Source of the DNA: Aquicoccus sp. G2-2
GTDB taxonomy: Bacteria > Pseudomonadota > Alphaproteobacteria > Rhodobacterales > Rhodobacteraceae
DNA: 64,000 nucleotides
Assembly (NCBI RefSeq): GCF_034555965.1
Contig: NZ_JAYDCK010000003.1
Location: 3,224,001 to 3,288,000, forward strand
Reading direction: 5' to 3'
Each line of letters begins with the position of its first letter. Within the stretch, counting starts at the first letter, position 1. Below the pieces are notes generated by a model, which saw only the letters and a list, made by a program, of their open reading frames with translations, was not told where the DNA came from and did not search any database. The translations under genes were made by a program, and so were the position numbers. Below are positions 44,729 to 54,304 of the stretch, in pieces.

Positions 44729-45913
44729 TCAGATCACACGCAACTGCGGCCCTCTCGAGTCCTTTGCCTTTAGAGCGCCCGCTAAACGACTTGCGACCGA
44801 TCCGGCGGCGCGTTGCACAGCATCATCTGCCAAGTGGGCATACCGCAGTGTGGTTTGCAGGTTTTTGTGCCCCATGATCTCTTTCAAAGTAAACGGGTCG
44901 ATCCCGTCCTTCATGGCCACCGATGCATAGGTATGTCGCAGATCGTGCAGGCGCACTTCGTCTAGACCCGCCGCGTGACGGATGCGCCGCCATGGTTTCT
45001 GTAGGTTTATTAGGTGCCCGGTCTCGGTATCGCCCAAGATTACAAATGGGTTGTTTTCGCGGCGCGGAAGGTCAGCAAGGATATCGTAGGCTTCGCGGGG
45101 TAGGGGAATGCGCCGCCGCCCGGTTTTACTATCTGGCAGTTCAAGGTGATGGGTTGTGACATAGTCCCAGCGCAACGTCAGAATTTCATTCAACCGGCAA
45201 CCTGTGAAAATCAGCAAAAGGATTGCGGAAACGGCGGGCAGGCTTTCGCTGCCCTCTTCCAGAACATCGGCCAGCACATTGCCCAAGCGCATTTGCTCAT
45301 CATCCGATAGGTAGCGCTTCTTCTCTTCCTCTCGGAATTTCTTGATTCGGCGGGCAGGGTTGGAACCGGCTTGGCGCAAACCCCAATCCTCGGCAAGGTT
45401 GAACAGCTTGGATAGCATGCTGGCGGCGCGGTTGGCTTGGTAAGGCGTGCTGCGCAATGCATGGTGAAAGGCGACCACGTCAGCCCGCGTCACTTCGCCT
45501 ATTGGGAGGGGGCCAAGTTTGGGGCGGATAAAGCGGCGGATGATACTGCGATAGTCGCGTGCAGTGGTGGGTTTGCAATGCTGGTCAACGTATTCCTCTA
45601 GGAACCTGTCACATAGCCCTGCAACGGTTGGAGCGCAGCGCTTGGCTTGCTTGTCGGCTGAGGGGTCCAATCCGCGCGCCACGTCTCCTAAAAGCCGCTT
45701 CGCGCTATGGCGGGCTTCCTCGGCGGTCAGCACGCCATGCTGGCCAATCGTAATGCGCCGCGTTCTGCGGCCTGAGCGATATTGCACCAGATAGGTCTTT
45801 TTGCCGGATGGATAAATCCGAATGCCAAAGCCGCGCATATCCCGGTCCCATACGAGATAGTCAGAGGCTCTGATTTCAAATCCTTCCACGGTCCGTTTTG
45901 TGAGTTTGAACAT
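44729..45913 (-). CDS. Tyrosine-type site-specific integrase
   Basis: 394 residues. The N-terminal DUF4102-type arm-binding domain (LVWDRDMRGFGIRIYPSGKK, YRSGRRTRRITIGQHG), a SAM-like core-binding domain (FLEEYVDQHCKPTTARDYRS) and the catalytic domain with Arg in TGCRLNEILTLRW, His/Arg in HDLRHTYAS, His in GHKNLQTT and the nucleophile Tyr in LRYAHL. It inserts the island at tRNA-Lys. Located 180 bp from attR and transcribed inward. Confidence 0.95.
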   Translation of the reverse strand: MFKLTKRTVEGFEIRASDYLVWDRDMRGFGIRIYPSGKKTYLVQYRSGRRTRRITIGQHGVLTAEEARHSAKRLLGDVARGLDPSADKQAKRCAPTVAGLCDRFLEEYVDQHCKPTTARDYRSIIRRFIRPKLGPLPIGEVTRADVVAFHHALRSTPYQANRAASMLSKLFNLAEDWGLRQAGSNPARRIKKFREEEKKRYLSDDEQMRLGNVLADVLEEGSESLPAVSAILLLIFTGCRLNEILTLRWDYVTTHHLELPDSKTGRRRIPLPREAYDILADLPRRENNPFVILGDTETGHLINLQKPWRRIRHAAGLDEVRLHDLRHTYASVAMKDGIDPFTLKEIMGHKNLQTTLRYAHLADDAVQRAAGSVASRLAGALKAKDSRGPQLRVI

Positions 45914-45942
45914 AGCGTGAACACTCCTTGCTTCCGTTTTGC

Positions 45943-45969
45943 TGCCGGAAGCTATACGGAAGCAACTTG
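45943..45969. repeat. Right arm-type repeat of the island
   Basis: TGCCGGAAGCTATACGGAAG then CAACTTG, two mismatches from 37004-37030. It lies just upstream of the integrase start and 125 bp from attR. A partial inverted copy (GCTTCCG) precedes it. Confidence 0.6.
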
Positions 45970-46094
45970 CAGCGAATTCTGGCGCTATTAGTGATTCACA
46001 AGCGCAAGCGTAGTCAAGGCAAGCACATGTTTTTAATGCATTTTTGTCCCTGTGGCGAAAACTAGAGAAAACCAGAGAAACCGCTCTGAGCGTT

Positions 46095-46141
46095 CTTTTA
46101 ATCAGTGGGTCGCAGGTTCGAATCCTGCACGGCTCACCACT
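46095..46141 (+). other. Right attachment site (attR), 47 bp
   Basis: A perfect duplicate of the tRNA-Lys 3' end, without the 5' half of the tRNA. Flanking bases differ on both sides, which fixes the core at 47 bp. Confidence 0.95.
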
Positions 46142-46216
46142 GTAACCGATATGATGAATGGCATCTGATCGTTCTTTTGCGACCGCGTTCTTTTAGTGCG
46201 GGCCGTTTGCGGTGCG

Positions 46217-46687
46217 CTATTCGCCGACCGGAAAGCCGGAGGCCTCTTTGACGACTTCCATGACGGCAAATGAGTTGGATTGGCGGATTCCGGGCAATCT
46301 GCTGATGCGCTCTCCGAGGATTTCGCGGAAATGGGTGATGTCGCGGGTTCGCACCACCAATACGTAATCAAAAGAGCCAGCGATCATCAGGCAGGATTCG
46401 ATTTCCTTGATCTGCCTTACCGCTGCGTTGAAGTCATCCAGCGCGCCGCCCGATGTTGTTTCCAAGGAAACCTGCACGACGGACAGATGGCTGTAGCCCA
46501 GAAGCGCCGGGTCAACCACGGCGGCATAACGTTTGATCAGGCCCGATTTTTCAAGCCGTCTGACCCGTTCCGAGCAAGGCGTGTTGGTCAGGTTGACCCG
46601 TGCCGCGAGCGCCACGATCGACAGGCGACCGTCTGCCTGAAGCTCGTTTAGGATGCGTTGGTCGATCTTGTCTAATTCTCTGGCCAT
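46217..46687 (-). CDS. Lrp/AsnC family transcriptional regulator
   Basis: 156 residues. The N-terminal HTH (LDKIDQRILNELQADGRLS, LAARVNLTNTPCSERVRRLE) is followed by the RAM ligand-binding domain (SCLMIAGSFDYVLVVRTRDI). It is divergent from the universal stress protein and amino-acid symporter genes, which it may control in response to an amino acid such as alanine. Confidence 0.92.
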   Translation of the reverse strand: MARELDKIDQRILNELQADGRLSIVALAARVNLTNTPCSERVRRLEKSGLIKRYAAVVDPALLGYSHLSVVQVSLETTSGGALDDFNAAVRQIKEIESCLMIAGSFDYVLVVRTRDITHFREILGERISRLPGIRQSNSFAVMEVVKEASGFPVGE

Positions 46688-46740
46688 CAGTCATATTACC
46701 TAAAATTTGCGGGCAACTCAGTGAGTTTATCATACACATA

Positions 46741-46777
46741 GGGCATAATTATTCCCATTAACCAGTGATTATCCCTA
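46741..46777. promoter_or_regulatory. Candidate Lrp operator region
   Basis: AT-rich stretch with dyads: GGGCATAATTATTCCC and a second related half GATTATCCCTA, between the divergent Lrp and usp genes. The dyad symmetry fits Lrp/AsnC binding; assignment is tentative. Confidence 0.35.
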
Positions 46778-46885
46778 TAGTTGTTGAAGGTGGACCCGGC
46801 AAAGCACGTGAAAAGATGTAATTGGGCCCACTTTTCGAGAACGAGGATTCGGGTCCGATTTGGCCCGTGGACAGAGGAGATATCA

Positions 46886-47323
46886 ATGTCAGCTAAGATA
46901 CTCGTAGGCCTTGATGGTGCAGATACGGGAGACCGCGCACTGTCTCATGCAAAGCGTTTGGCCGCGCTGATTGGCGATTGTGAAATCATAGTTGCTTACG
47001 TGATTGAGTGGTCACCCTTCACGTTTCAAACGGCGGAAGAAAACGCCAAGCGCCACAAGCGGCGCGAAGAAGAAATCAGCACTGCAACCAACCGAGTTGT
47101 CGATCCGGCCGTCAAGAAATTGAAGGACGAAGGATTTTCCGCATCCGGCACGGTCCGACACGGAGATGTCGCGGACACGTTGGACACTCTTGCCGGTGAG
47201 CTTGGTGCTGGTCAGATCGTCGTCGGGCGGTCGTCAGAGGGCGGGTTCGCGCAACGCATCTTTGGCAGCGCGACGGCAAGTCTTGTCATGAACGCAAGCG
47301 TACCTGTCACTGTAGTTGGATAA
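46886..47323 (+). CDS. Universal stress protein (UspA family)
   Basis: 145 residues in the USP alpha/beta fold. MSAKILVGLDGADTGDRALS holds the first Asp, and the ATP-binding G-2x-G-9x-G(S/T) is visible in VVGRSSEGGFAQRIFGSATA, then SVPVTVVG. The ATG at 46886 has AGAGGAG upstream. It precedes the symporter gene by 13 bp. Confidence 0.92.
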   Translation: MSAKILVGLDGADTGDRALSHAKRLAALIGDCEIIVAYVIEWSPFTFQTAEENAKRHKRREEEISTATNRVVDPAVKKLKDEGFSASGTVRHGDVADTLDTLAGELGAGQIVVGRSSEGGFAQRIFGSATASLVMNASVPVTVVG

Positions 47324-47336
47324 GGGAACAAAAGTC

Positions 47337-48896
47337 ATGAAGATGAAAAACACATTTGGAGCCATGGCCCTGTCGGTTGTGGCCGCCGGGTTGGCAAACC
47401 CGGCTTCGGCGCAAGAGGCGATGTCACTTGATCAGAAGGTAAACGAGACGTTTGCAGCTGTGACGGGGCCATTCGTCAATCTGATTTTCGCACCCTTTCC
47501 CGGCACGTCCTTTCCGTGGATCGTGATGTGGCTGGTGGTGGCGGCCTCGATTTTCACGCTCTACTTCGGGTTCGTTCAGTTCCGTTTTTTCAAACACGCG
47601 ATTTCGCTTGTGAAAGGCGACTATTCTGACCCGAATGATGCCGGCGAAGTGAGCCACTTTCAGGCGCTTGCCACTGCCCTGTCCGGCACGGTCGGACTTG
47701 GGAATATCGCGGGGGTTGCCGTTGCCGTTGGCATTGGCGGGCCGGGGGCGACATTCTGGATGATCCTTGCGGGTTTGCTGGGAATGGCGTCGAAGTTCAC
47801 CGAATGCACATTGGGTGTGAAATACCGCAACGAATACCCCGATGGCACCGTTTCCGGTGGTCCGATGTACTATATTTCGAAGGGCTTTGACGAGCTGGGC
47901 TTGCCGGGTGGCAAGATTCTGGCTGTTGTGTTCTCGATCTTCTGTATTCTCGGGGCGCTGGGCGGTGGCAACATGTTCCAGGCCAATCAGGCCCATGCGC
48001 AGATTTCAGGTATCGTCGGGGACTATCCGGGCTGGATCACGGGCATCGTTTTTGCGACTGTGGTTTTTGCCGTGATTGTTGGCGGGATCAAGTCGATTGC
48101 GAATGTCACTGAAAAGATCGTGCCTTTCATGGGTATTCTTTACGTTGGCGCGGCGATAATCATCCTGCTGGTGAGCTATGACAAGATCGGTTGGGCCTTC
48201 GGGCAGATCTTTGCCGGTGCGTTTACCGGGCTCGGGGTTGCGGGCGGCATGGTCGGCGCGTTGATTCAGGGTTTCAAACGGGCGGCGTTTTCGAACGAAG
48301 CCGGTGTTGGCTCTGCGGCGATTGCCCACTCGGCAGTGAAAACCAAGGAGCCGATTACGGAAGGCTTTGTTTCCCTGCTGGAGCCGTTGATTGACACCGT
48401 GGTTGTCTGCACGATGACAGCCCTTGTGATCGTCATTTCGCAACAGATGATTACCGACCCGGCGACGGGCCAGTATATGCTGAACGAAGACGGTGTGGGC
48501 ATTGCAACCATCGGCGGGACTTCCGGCGTTGAGCTGACCTCGGCGGCGTTTGGCGGGGCAATCAGCTGGTTCCCGTATGTGCTTTCCGTGGCGGTGGTCT
48601 TGTTCGCCTTCTCAACGATGATCTCTTGGTCCTATTACGGGCTGAAGGCATGGACCTATCTGTTCGGTGAAGGCAGGACAGCAGAGTTGACGTTCAAGAT
48701 CATCTTCTGCGTCTTCATTGTTATTGGTGCGGCAGCAAGCCTTGGTCCGGTGATTGATTTCTCGGACGCGGCGATCTTCTCGATGGCTGTGGTCAACATC
48801 TTTGCGCTCTACTTCCTGATGAAGGTCGTTCGCAAGGAACTGGTCTCCTACGGAGCGCGCCTGAAGTCGGGTGAGATTCACAAGTTCGCCAAGTGA
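47337..48896 (+). CDS. Alanine/glycine:cation symporter (AGCS family)
   Basis: 519 residues with about 11 membrane segments. SGTVGLGNIAGVAVAVGIGG (about residues 116-135) is the family signature (P/S-GT-GxGNI). Others are GPGATFWMILAGLLGMASKF, SGGPMYYISKGF and FKRAAFSNEAGVGSAAIAHS. It imports alanine or glycine with Na+. It starts with a cleavable-looking signal. It probably shares a promoter with the usp gene and is controlled by the divergent Lrp-type protein. Confidence 0.93.
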   Translation: MKMKNTFGAMALSVVAAGLANPASAQEAMSLDQKVNETFAAVTGPFVNLIFAPFPGTSFPWIVMWLVVAASIFTLYFGFVQFRFFKHAISLVKGDYSDPNDAGEVSHFQALATALSGTVGLGNIAGVAVAVGIGGPGATFWMILAGLLGMASKFTECTLGVKYRNEYPDGTVSGGPMYYISKGFDELGLPGGKILAVVFSIFCILGALGGGNMFQANQAHAQISGIVGDYPGWITGIVFATVVFAVIVGGIKSIANVTEKIVPFMGILYVGAAIIILLVSYDKIGWAFGQIFAGAFTGLGVAGGMVGALIQGFKRAAFSNEAGVGSAAIAHSAVKTKEPITEGFVSLLEPLIDTVVVCTMTALVIVISQQMITDPATGQYMLNEDGVGIATIGGTSGVELTSAAFGGAISWFPYVLSVAVVLFAFSTMISWSYYGLKAWTYLFGEGRTAELTFKIIFCVFIVIGAAASLGPVIDFSDAAIFSMAVVNIFALYFLMKVVRKELVSYGARLKSGEIHKFAK

Positions 48897-48902
48897 GTCC
48901 TG

Positions 48903-48945
48903 CTCTGGGGCGTGTTTACGCGCCCCAGAGCCGTTTGTTTTTTAC
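48903..48945 (+). terminator. Terminator of the symporter gene
   Basis: CTCTGGGGCG/CGCCCCAGAG 10-bp stem, then TTTGTTTTTTA. Strong rho-independent type. Confidence 0.9.
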
Positions 48946-48994
48946 GATCCTGTTTGCGAGCTGACTGAGCCAGTTTGGTTCGACCCGCTAACAC

Positions 48995-50161
48995 TCAGCC
49001 GTTGGCCAGTCTGCGCCGGGTGACGGCGGCAAGGATCAGCAGCGCGGCGATGAGTTCCACGCCTGCCGGAGCCAGCGCACCAAGCGCCAGCACGAGTGCG
49101 GCGACTGCGAGCAATAGCCAGCGTGCCCCGCCGGAAAGGCAAAGCCGGTCACGGATAACCCAAAGTGTTGTGAGATAGATGGCAACCGGGATGGCGATTG
49201 CCAGCACTCCGGTCTGATGGTCGATATGGGCGGAATGATTGAGCACGGCCAGCATCACGCTCATCCCGGCGCCGGTTGCGGCGCCCGCGGCGAAGAGCAC
49301 GAAATGGCCGTAACCCCAGAGCAGTGCGTGCGGCAGTTCCGCATCTGCCAGATGCTCATCCTCGGTGAAATAGATGCCCCAGAGCGAAAACGCGATGGCC
49401 GCCGAGAGGACCGCGAGCCAGAGGAACCCGGCGTTCGGGAAAACCGTGCCTGCCTCAAGCTGGATCATCGCGGTGATGGCGACGAATGTTTCGGCCAGAA
49501 CGATGATGTTGAGCAGGCCGTAGCGTTCAATCATGTGTTCGCGGTGCCATGTGGTCGCGCCGCATCGTTCGGCGATGGCGGGCACGGAAAGCTCTCCGAC
49601 GACGCCCACGAGAAAGAGCGGCAGGTAGAGCGCGGAGGTTGGCGGAATCAGCGTAACCATTGCGATCCAGTAGATTTGCAGCACGAGGATGCCGGCAGCA
49701 TAGTGAAGGGCGGTGCGGCGGCGCGCCGGATCGCCCCGTGCAGCGCTGAGCCAGCACACCGCCATGCCAAGCCGCATGACGATGAAGCCAAGCAGGGCAA
49801 GCCATATGGGTTGCAACGCGAAAACTGCGCTGATGCCTGCCGCGAGCATCAATGCGCCCATCATGATGACCATGGTCAGCAGGCGGAAGGTGGAGGAATC
49901 GTCATCGTAGGCGGAGGCGAACCAAGTGTAGTTCATCCACGCCAGCCAGATCATGAAGAAGCTGCCGAAGAACCCGATAACCCCCTCGAAGATGTGGCCG
50001 GATTCGATTGCGTGGGCGAGACCATGCGCCGCCCCGGCAATGGCGATGACCGAGGCCAGATCGAAGATGAGTTCGAGAGAGGTCGCGCTGCGGTGCCCCT
50101 CCTCAGGGTCGCGCGGCGAGAAACAAAAGAGGCTGGTTTGAGACATGTGGGGTGTATCCAT
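48995..50161 (-). CDS. Low temperature requirement protein A (LtrA) family protein
   Basis: 388 residues with about 11-12 membrane segments. The family block TSLELIFDLASVIAIAGAAH lies near the N-terminus, and EHMIERYGLLNIIVLAETFV in the centre is also typical. Function is not well known in this family (named for cold growth in Listeria). An alternative start at MSQTSLF (about 5 residues in) is possible. Confidence 0.88.
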   Translation of the reverse strand: MDTPHMSQTSLFCFSPRDPEEGHRSATSLELIFDLASVIAIAGAAHGLAHAIESGHIFEGVIGFFGSFFMIWLAWMNYTWFASAYDDDSSTFRLLTMVIMMGALMLAAGISAVFALQPIWLALLGFIVMRLGMAVCWLSAARGDPARRRTALHYAAGILVLQIYWIAMVTLIPPTSALYLPLFLVGVVGELSVPAIAERCGATTWHREHMIERYGLLNIIVLAETFVAITAMIQLEAGTVFPNAGFLWLAVLSAAIAFSLWGIYFTEDEHLADAELPHALLWGYGHFVLFAAGAATGAGMSVMLAVLNHSAHIDHQTGVLAIAIPVAIYLTTLWVIRDRLCLSGGARWLLLAVAALVLALGALAPAGVELIAALLILAAVTRRRLANG

Positions 50162-50266
50162 TGCGGTTTGAATTTATCGAGTTTGCCTCACAAACCAAGC
50201 GCAAGACAAGCCGCGCGATGCGGTTGAGCGGTTCGGGCAGTGCATGACATGACGGTTGGCGGTGGG

Positions 50267-50725
50267 TCAGACGGAAATTGCGTAGCTGCGTTTGATTTCG
50301 CGCAGGACGACGTTGGTTTGCGCACTCTGGACCGCCGGCAGGCAGAACAGGAAATCTTCGAGAAATGCATTATAGGCGGCGATATCGCGGCAGAGGACGC
50401 GCATGTAGTAATCGCCCTGACCTGTTGTCGCGTAACAATCGAGCACCTCGGGGCGCGCTTCGATTGCGGTGATGAACTGGCTGAGATGTTCGGGGATGTG
50501 GCGGGTGAGTTGAACATGCACGAGCGCCTGAAAGGCGAGGCCGACGGCTTGCGGCGATACCTCGGCCTTGTAGCGCTCGACGATGCCTTGCTCTTCGAAC
50601 GCGCGCACCCGGCGCCAGCAGGCCGAAGCAGACATGCCGACGCGCTCGGCCAGTTCTGCGTTGGAGAGACGGCAATCGGTTTGCAGCAGCGCGAGGAGGT
50701 GCTTGTCTCGGGGATCAAGGTTCAA
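50267..50725 (-). CDS. Lrp/AsnC family regulator, divergent from the 2-oxoacid oxidoreductase gene
   Basis: 152 residues. HTH: DPRDKHLLALLQTDCRLSNA, ELAERVGMSASACWRRVRAF. RAM domain: VLDCYATTGQGDYYMRVLCR. It is transcribed away from the indolepyruvate ferredoxin oxidoreductase gene. An operator-like dyad lies between them. Divergent Lrp-like regulators of this type are commonly linked to amino-acid catabolism. Confidence 0.92.
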   Translation of the reverse strand: MNLDPRDKHLLALLQTDCRLSNAELAERVGMSASACWRRVRAFEEQGIVERYKAEVSPQAVGLAFQALVHVQLTRHIPEHLSQFITAIEARPEVLDCYATTGQGDYYMRVLCRDIAAYNAFLEDFLFCLPAVQSAQTNVVLREIKRSYAISV

Positions 50726-50740
50726 ATGGTCAAGCCTTTC

Positions 50741-50771
50741 GGAAAATGAAGAATATATGGCATGATTTTCC
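50741..50771. promoter_or_regulatory. Candidate operator in the Lrp / oxidoreductase intergenic region
   Basis: The GGAAAAT and ATTTTCC arms are separated by an AT-rich 17-bp centre. The position, 16 bp from the Lrp start, fits autoregulation and control of the divergent gene. Confidence 0.4.
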
Positions 50772-50853
50772 AGATACCAAGTTAAAGCGCGGCTGAATAG
50801 ATCAGATTTTTCGCATGACTATGGTAAGCTCTGGGAAAACCGGAGTCGCAGCG

Positions 50854-53800
50854 ATGAATGATGAATCCCAGCAATTCGAGCCTTACGCCCTGTCCGACAG
50901 GTATGCGCGCAATGAGGGCCGCGTTTTTCTGACCGGGACGCAAGCATTGGTGCGCATCATGCTTGATCAGGCGCGGCGCGACCGGGCGGCGGGGCTGAAC
51001 ACGGCGGGGTTTATCTCGGGCTATCGCGGTTCACCGCTGGGCGGGCTTGATCTGGAACTGTGGCGCGCGAAAGCGGAAACCGAGGCGGCGAAGATTACCT
51101 TCATGCCAGCGGTGAACGAGGATCTGGGCGCGACTGCGGTTCTGGGCGCGCAGCAGGCGGCGCTTGACCCTGCGGCAGAGGTCGAGGGCGTGTTTTCGAT
51201 GTGGTATGGCAAGGGGCCGGGGCTTGACCGTTCGGGCGATGCGCTGCGCCATGGCAATGCTTATGGGTCTTCGCGCAAGGGCGGTGTATTGGTGGTGGCG
51301 GGGGATGATCACGGCTGTGTTTCGTCGTCGATGCCGCATCAGTCGGACGTGGCGTTCATGACGTGGTTCATGCCGACGCTGAACCCCGCCAACGTGGCAG
51401 AATACCTTGAGTTCGGGGAATACGGGCTGGCGCTGAGCCGGTATTCGGGCACATGGGTCGGGTTCAAGGCGATTTCGGAGACGGTGGAAAGCGGGCAATC
51501 GGTGGAATTGCAGGCGGACCGGGGCTTCGTCTTTCCCGAGATCGAGTTGCCGCCGGGGGGCTGCATGTGCGCGGCTCTGACCTGCCCAGCACGGAGATCG
51601 AGACACGGATCGGGCACAAGCTGCGCGCGGTTGAGGCGTTTGTCGAGGCGAACCCGATTGACCGGCATATCTATGACATCAAGGACGCGGTTTTCGGCAT
51701 CGTGACCACCGGCAAAGGGCATCTTGACCTGATGGAAGCGCTCAGGCTTCTGGGGCTGGATGAAGCGGCCTGTCGGCGGCTGGGGATCGACATTTACAAG
51801 GTCGGCATGGTGTGGCCGCTGGGGCGGCGCGATGCGTTGAATTTCGTGCGCGGCAAGAAGGAAGTGCTGGTCGTCGAGGAAAAGCGCGGCATCATCGAAA
51901 GCCAGTTCAAGGAATATTTCTATGACTGGCCGGGGGCCAAGCCTGACAAGATGGTTGGCAAGCACCGCGCGGCAGGTGATCCGCTGATCCCGTGGACCGG
52001 AGAGTTGAGCCCGCTTGATCTGGTGCCGGTGGTGGCGGAGCGGCTGGATGCGTTCTTCCCCGAGGAAAAGCTGCTGGAGAAGACCCGCGCGCTGACTGAT
52101 CATCCGCCGGAATTGTTGAACGTGGAGGGGCCGCGCGCACGCCCTATTTCTGCTCGGGGTGCCCGCACAATACATCGACCAAGGTGCCCGAGGGCAGCAA
52201 GGCGGCGTCGGGGATCGGCTGTCATGTGATGGCAAGCTGGATGGATCGCGACACCGGCGGCTATGCCCAGATGGGCGGCGAAGGGGTGCCGCATGTGGTG
52301 GCGTCGAAGTTCAACGGCGGCAAGCACATGTTTCAGAACCTTGGGGAGGGGACGTGGTATCACTCCGGCTCATTGGCGATCCGGCAGGCGGTCGCGGCGG
52401 GGGCGAACATCACCTACAAGATCCTTTACAATGACGCGGTGGCGATGACCGGCGGGCAGCCGGTGGACGGGCCGGTGAGTGTTTTGGGAATTGCGCAGAC
52501 CTGCCGCGCCGAAGGGGTGGCACGGATTGCGCTGGTGTCGGACGATATTGGCAAGTTCCAGCGCGCCGATTTCCCGCGCGGGACCAGCTTTCATCCGCGT
52601 GAAGAGATGAATGCCGTGCAGCTTGAGCTGCGCGAGGTGCCGGGCACCAGTGTTTTGATCTATGAGCAGACCTGCGCGACGGAAAAGCGCCGCCGCCGCA
52701 AACGCGGCACGATGGAAGACCCCAAGCGGTTCGTTTTCATCAACCCGGCAGTGTGCGAAGGGTGCGGTGATTGTTCGGTGGAAAGTAACTGCCTGAGCGT
52801 TGAGCCGCTGGAAACCGAGTTCGGGCGCAAGCGCAAGATCAACCTGTCGACCTGCAACAAGGATTTTTCCTGTCTGAACGGGTTTTGCCCGAGTTTCGTG
52901 ACGCTGGAAGGCGCTGTTCGGCGCAAGAAAAGCGGCGCGGAGATCGACTTGTCGGCACTTCTGGGCGATGTGCCCGAGCCTGCTTTGCCGGGGCTGGCCG
53001 CGCCTTATGATTTGCTGGTGACGGGCGTTGGCGGGACCGGGGTGGTGACGGTGGGCGCGCTAATCACTATGGCGGCGCATCTGGAAGGCAAGGGGGCGAG
53101 CGTGCTTGATTTCACCGGGTTCGCGCAGAAATTCGGCACGGTGCTGAGTTATATCCGGCTGGGTGAGGCGCCGGAGACGATCCATCAGGTGCGCACCGAT
53201 TTGGGCGGCGCGGCGGCGGTGATCGGCTGTGATATCGTGGTATCGTCAGCGCCGCGTGCCTCGGCCTATTACCACAGGGGCACGCATGTCGTTTTGAACC
53301 GGGCGGAAATGCCGACCGGCGATCTGGTGCTGAAGCGCGATGCGCAGTTGCGGGTCGATGAGCGCGAAGCGGCGATCCGGCGGGTGGTCGGTGATGATTG
53401 TGTTTCGGGGTTCGATGCCAATGCGCTGGCCGAGCAGTTCCTTGGCGACAGCGTTTTTGCCAATGTGATGATGCTGGGCTTTGCGTGGCAGAGTGGGTTG
53501 GTGCCGGTAAGCGAGATGGCGTTGAAACAGGCGATCACGCTCAATGCCGTGGCGGTGGAGAAGAACGGGCGCGCCTTTGATCTGGGCCGAGTTTTGGCCG
53601 CGAGGCCGGAGGCGGTGACGCCGCATGAGAGTGGGCCGAAGGCGCTTTCGTTCACGGCACTGATGGCGCGCAACGAGGTTTTCCTGAGCGACTATCAGAA
53701 CGCTGCCTACGGCGCGCGTTATCGCGCCACGATTGAGGATTTCCGCGCCGCCTTGCCCGCCACTTTGCCTGAGGAACAGGCCGACGGCTTGGCCACAGCG

Positions 53801-54298
53801 GCGGCGAAGTCGCTTTTCAAGTTGATGGCGGTGAAGGATGAATACGAGGTCGCGCGGCTTCATATGCAGCCCGAGTTCGCCGATATGTTGGCGGAGGAAT
53901 TCGAGCCGGGCTTCAGGATCAATTATCACATGGCGCCGCCGCTTCTGTCATGGCGCAAGGATGGCCGGGGCCGCCCGCTCAAGCGCCGGTTCGGGCCGTG
54001 GTTCACCACCGCGTTGAGCGGGCTGGCGCGGTTCAAGGGGCTGCGCGGCGGTGCGTTTGATCCGTTCAGCTATTTCGGGGAGCGCAAGCGGGAGGTTGCG
54101 TTGATCGGCTGGTTTGAGGCAGTGTTGGCGACGCTGCCGCCGTTGGTGACAGAGGAAACCGCCAAAGACGCGCGCGCGCTTCTTGAGGTTCCGATGGAGT
54201 TTCGTGGCTATGGCCCGGTGAAGGAGAAGGCGGTGCATGAGTTGCAGCCGAAGGCGGATGCAATGCTGGGCGCGTTGCAGCAGGCGGCCAATGCCTGA
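50854..54298 (+). CDS. Indolepyruvate ferredoxin oxidoreductase family protein (frameshifted twice in this sequence)
   Basis: Thiamine diphosphate enzyme that decarboxylates aryl or branched 2-oxoacids to acyl-CoA, about 1,148 aa on one chain. The first segment has FISGYRGSPLGGLDLELW and VNEDLGATAVLGAQ. The frame breaks at the G6 run 51555-51560 and again at 52127-52140 (G4 run likely). The restored frame shows GCPHNTSTKVPEGS, a thiamine-site block, KILYNDAVAMTGGQPVDGP, one ferredoxin-like Cys set CEGCGDCSVESNC and the gamma domain VTGVGGTGVVTVGALI. Start at 50854 (MNDESQQFEPYAL). Divergent Lrp regulator. Confidence 0.9.
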
Positions 54299-54304
54299 AA
54301 CGCA

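Larger units (their letters stand above)
36896..46141. mobile_element. Integrative genomic island in tRNA-Lys
   Basis: About 9.2 kb between 47-bp direct repeats. It has a tyrosine integrase at the right end, an excisionase-like gene, a Rep-like gene with a small partner, and cargo at the left: Cys-rich peptide, secreted nuclease, MltR-like protein, a TIR operon, a lipoprotein and an SRAP relic. Several parts are visibly more AT-rich than the flanks. No capsid or conjugation genes are seen, so it is an integrative or satellite-like element that may depend on a helper. Confidence 0.92.

Noticed and set aside
46095-46141. Second tRNA-Lys gene
   Set aside because: Only the 3' part is present; there is no acceptor 5' strand or D arm. 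It is the duplicated attachment site.
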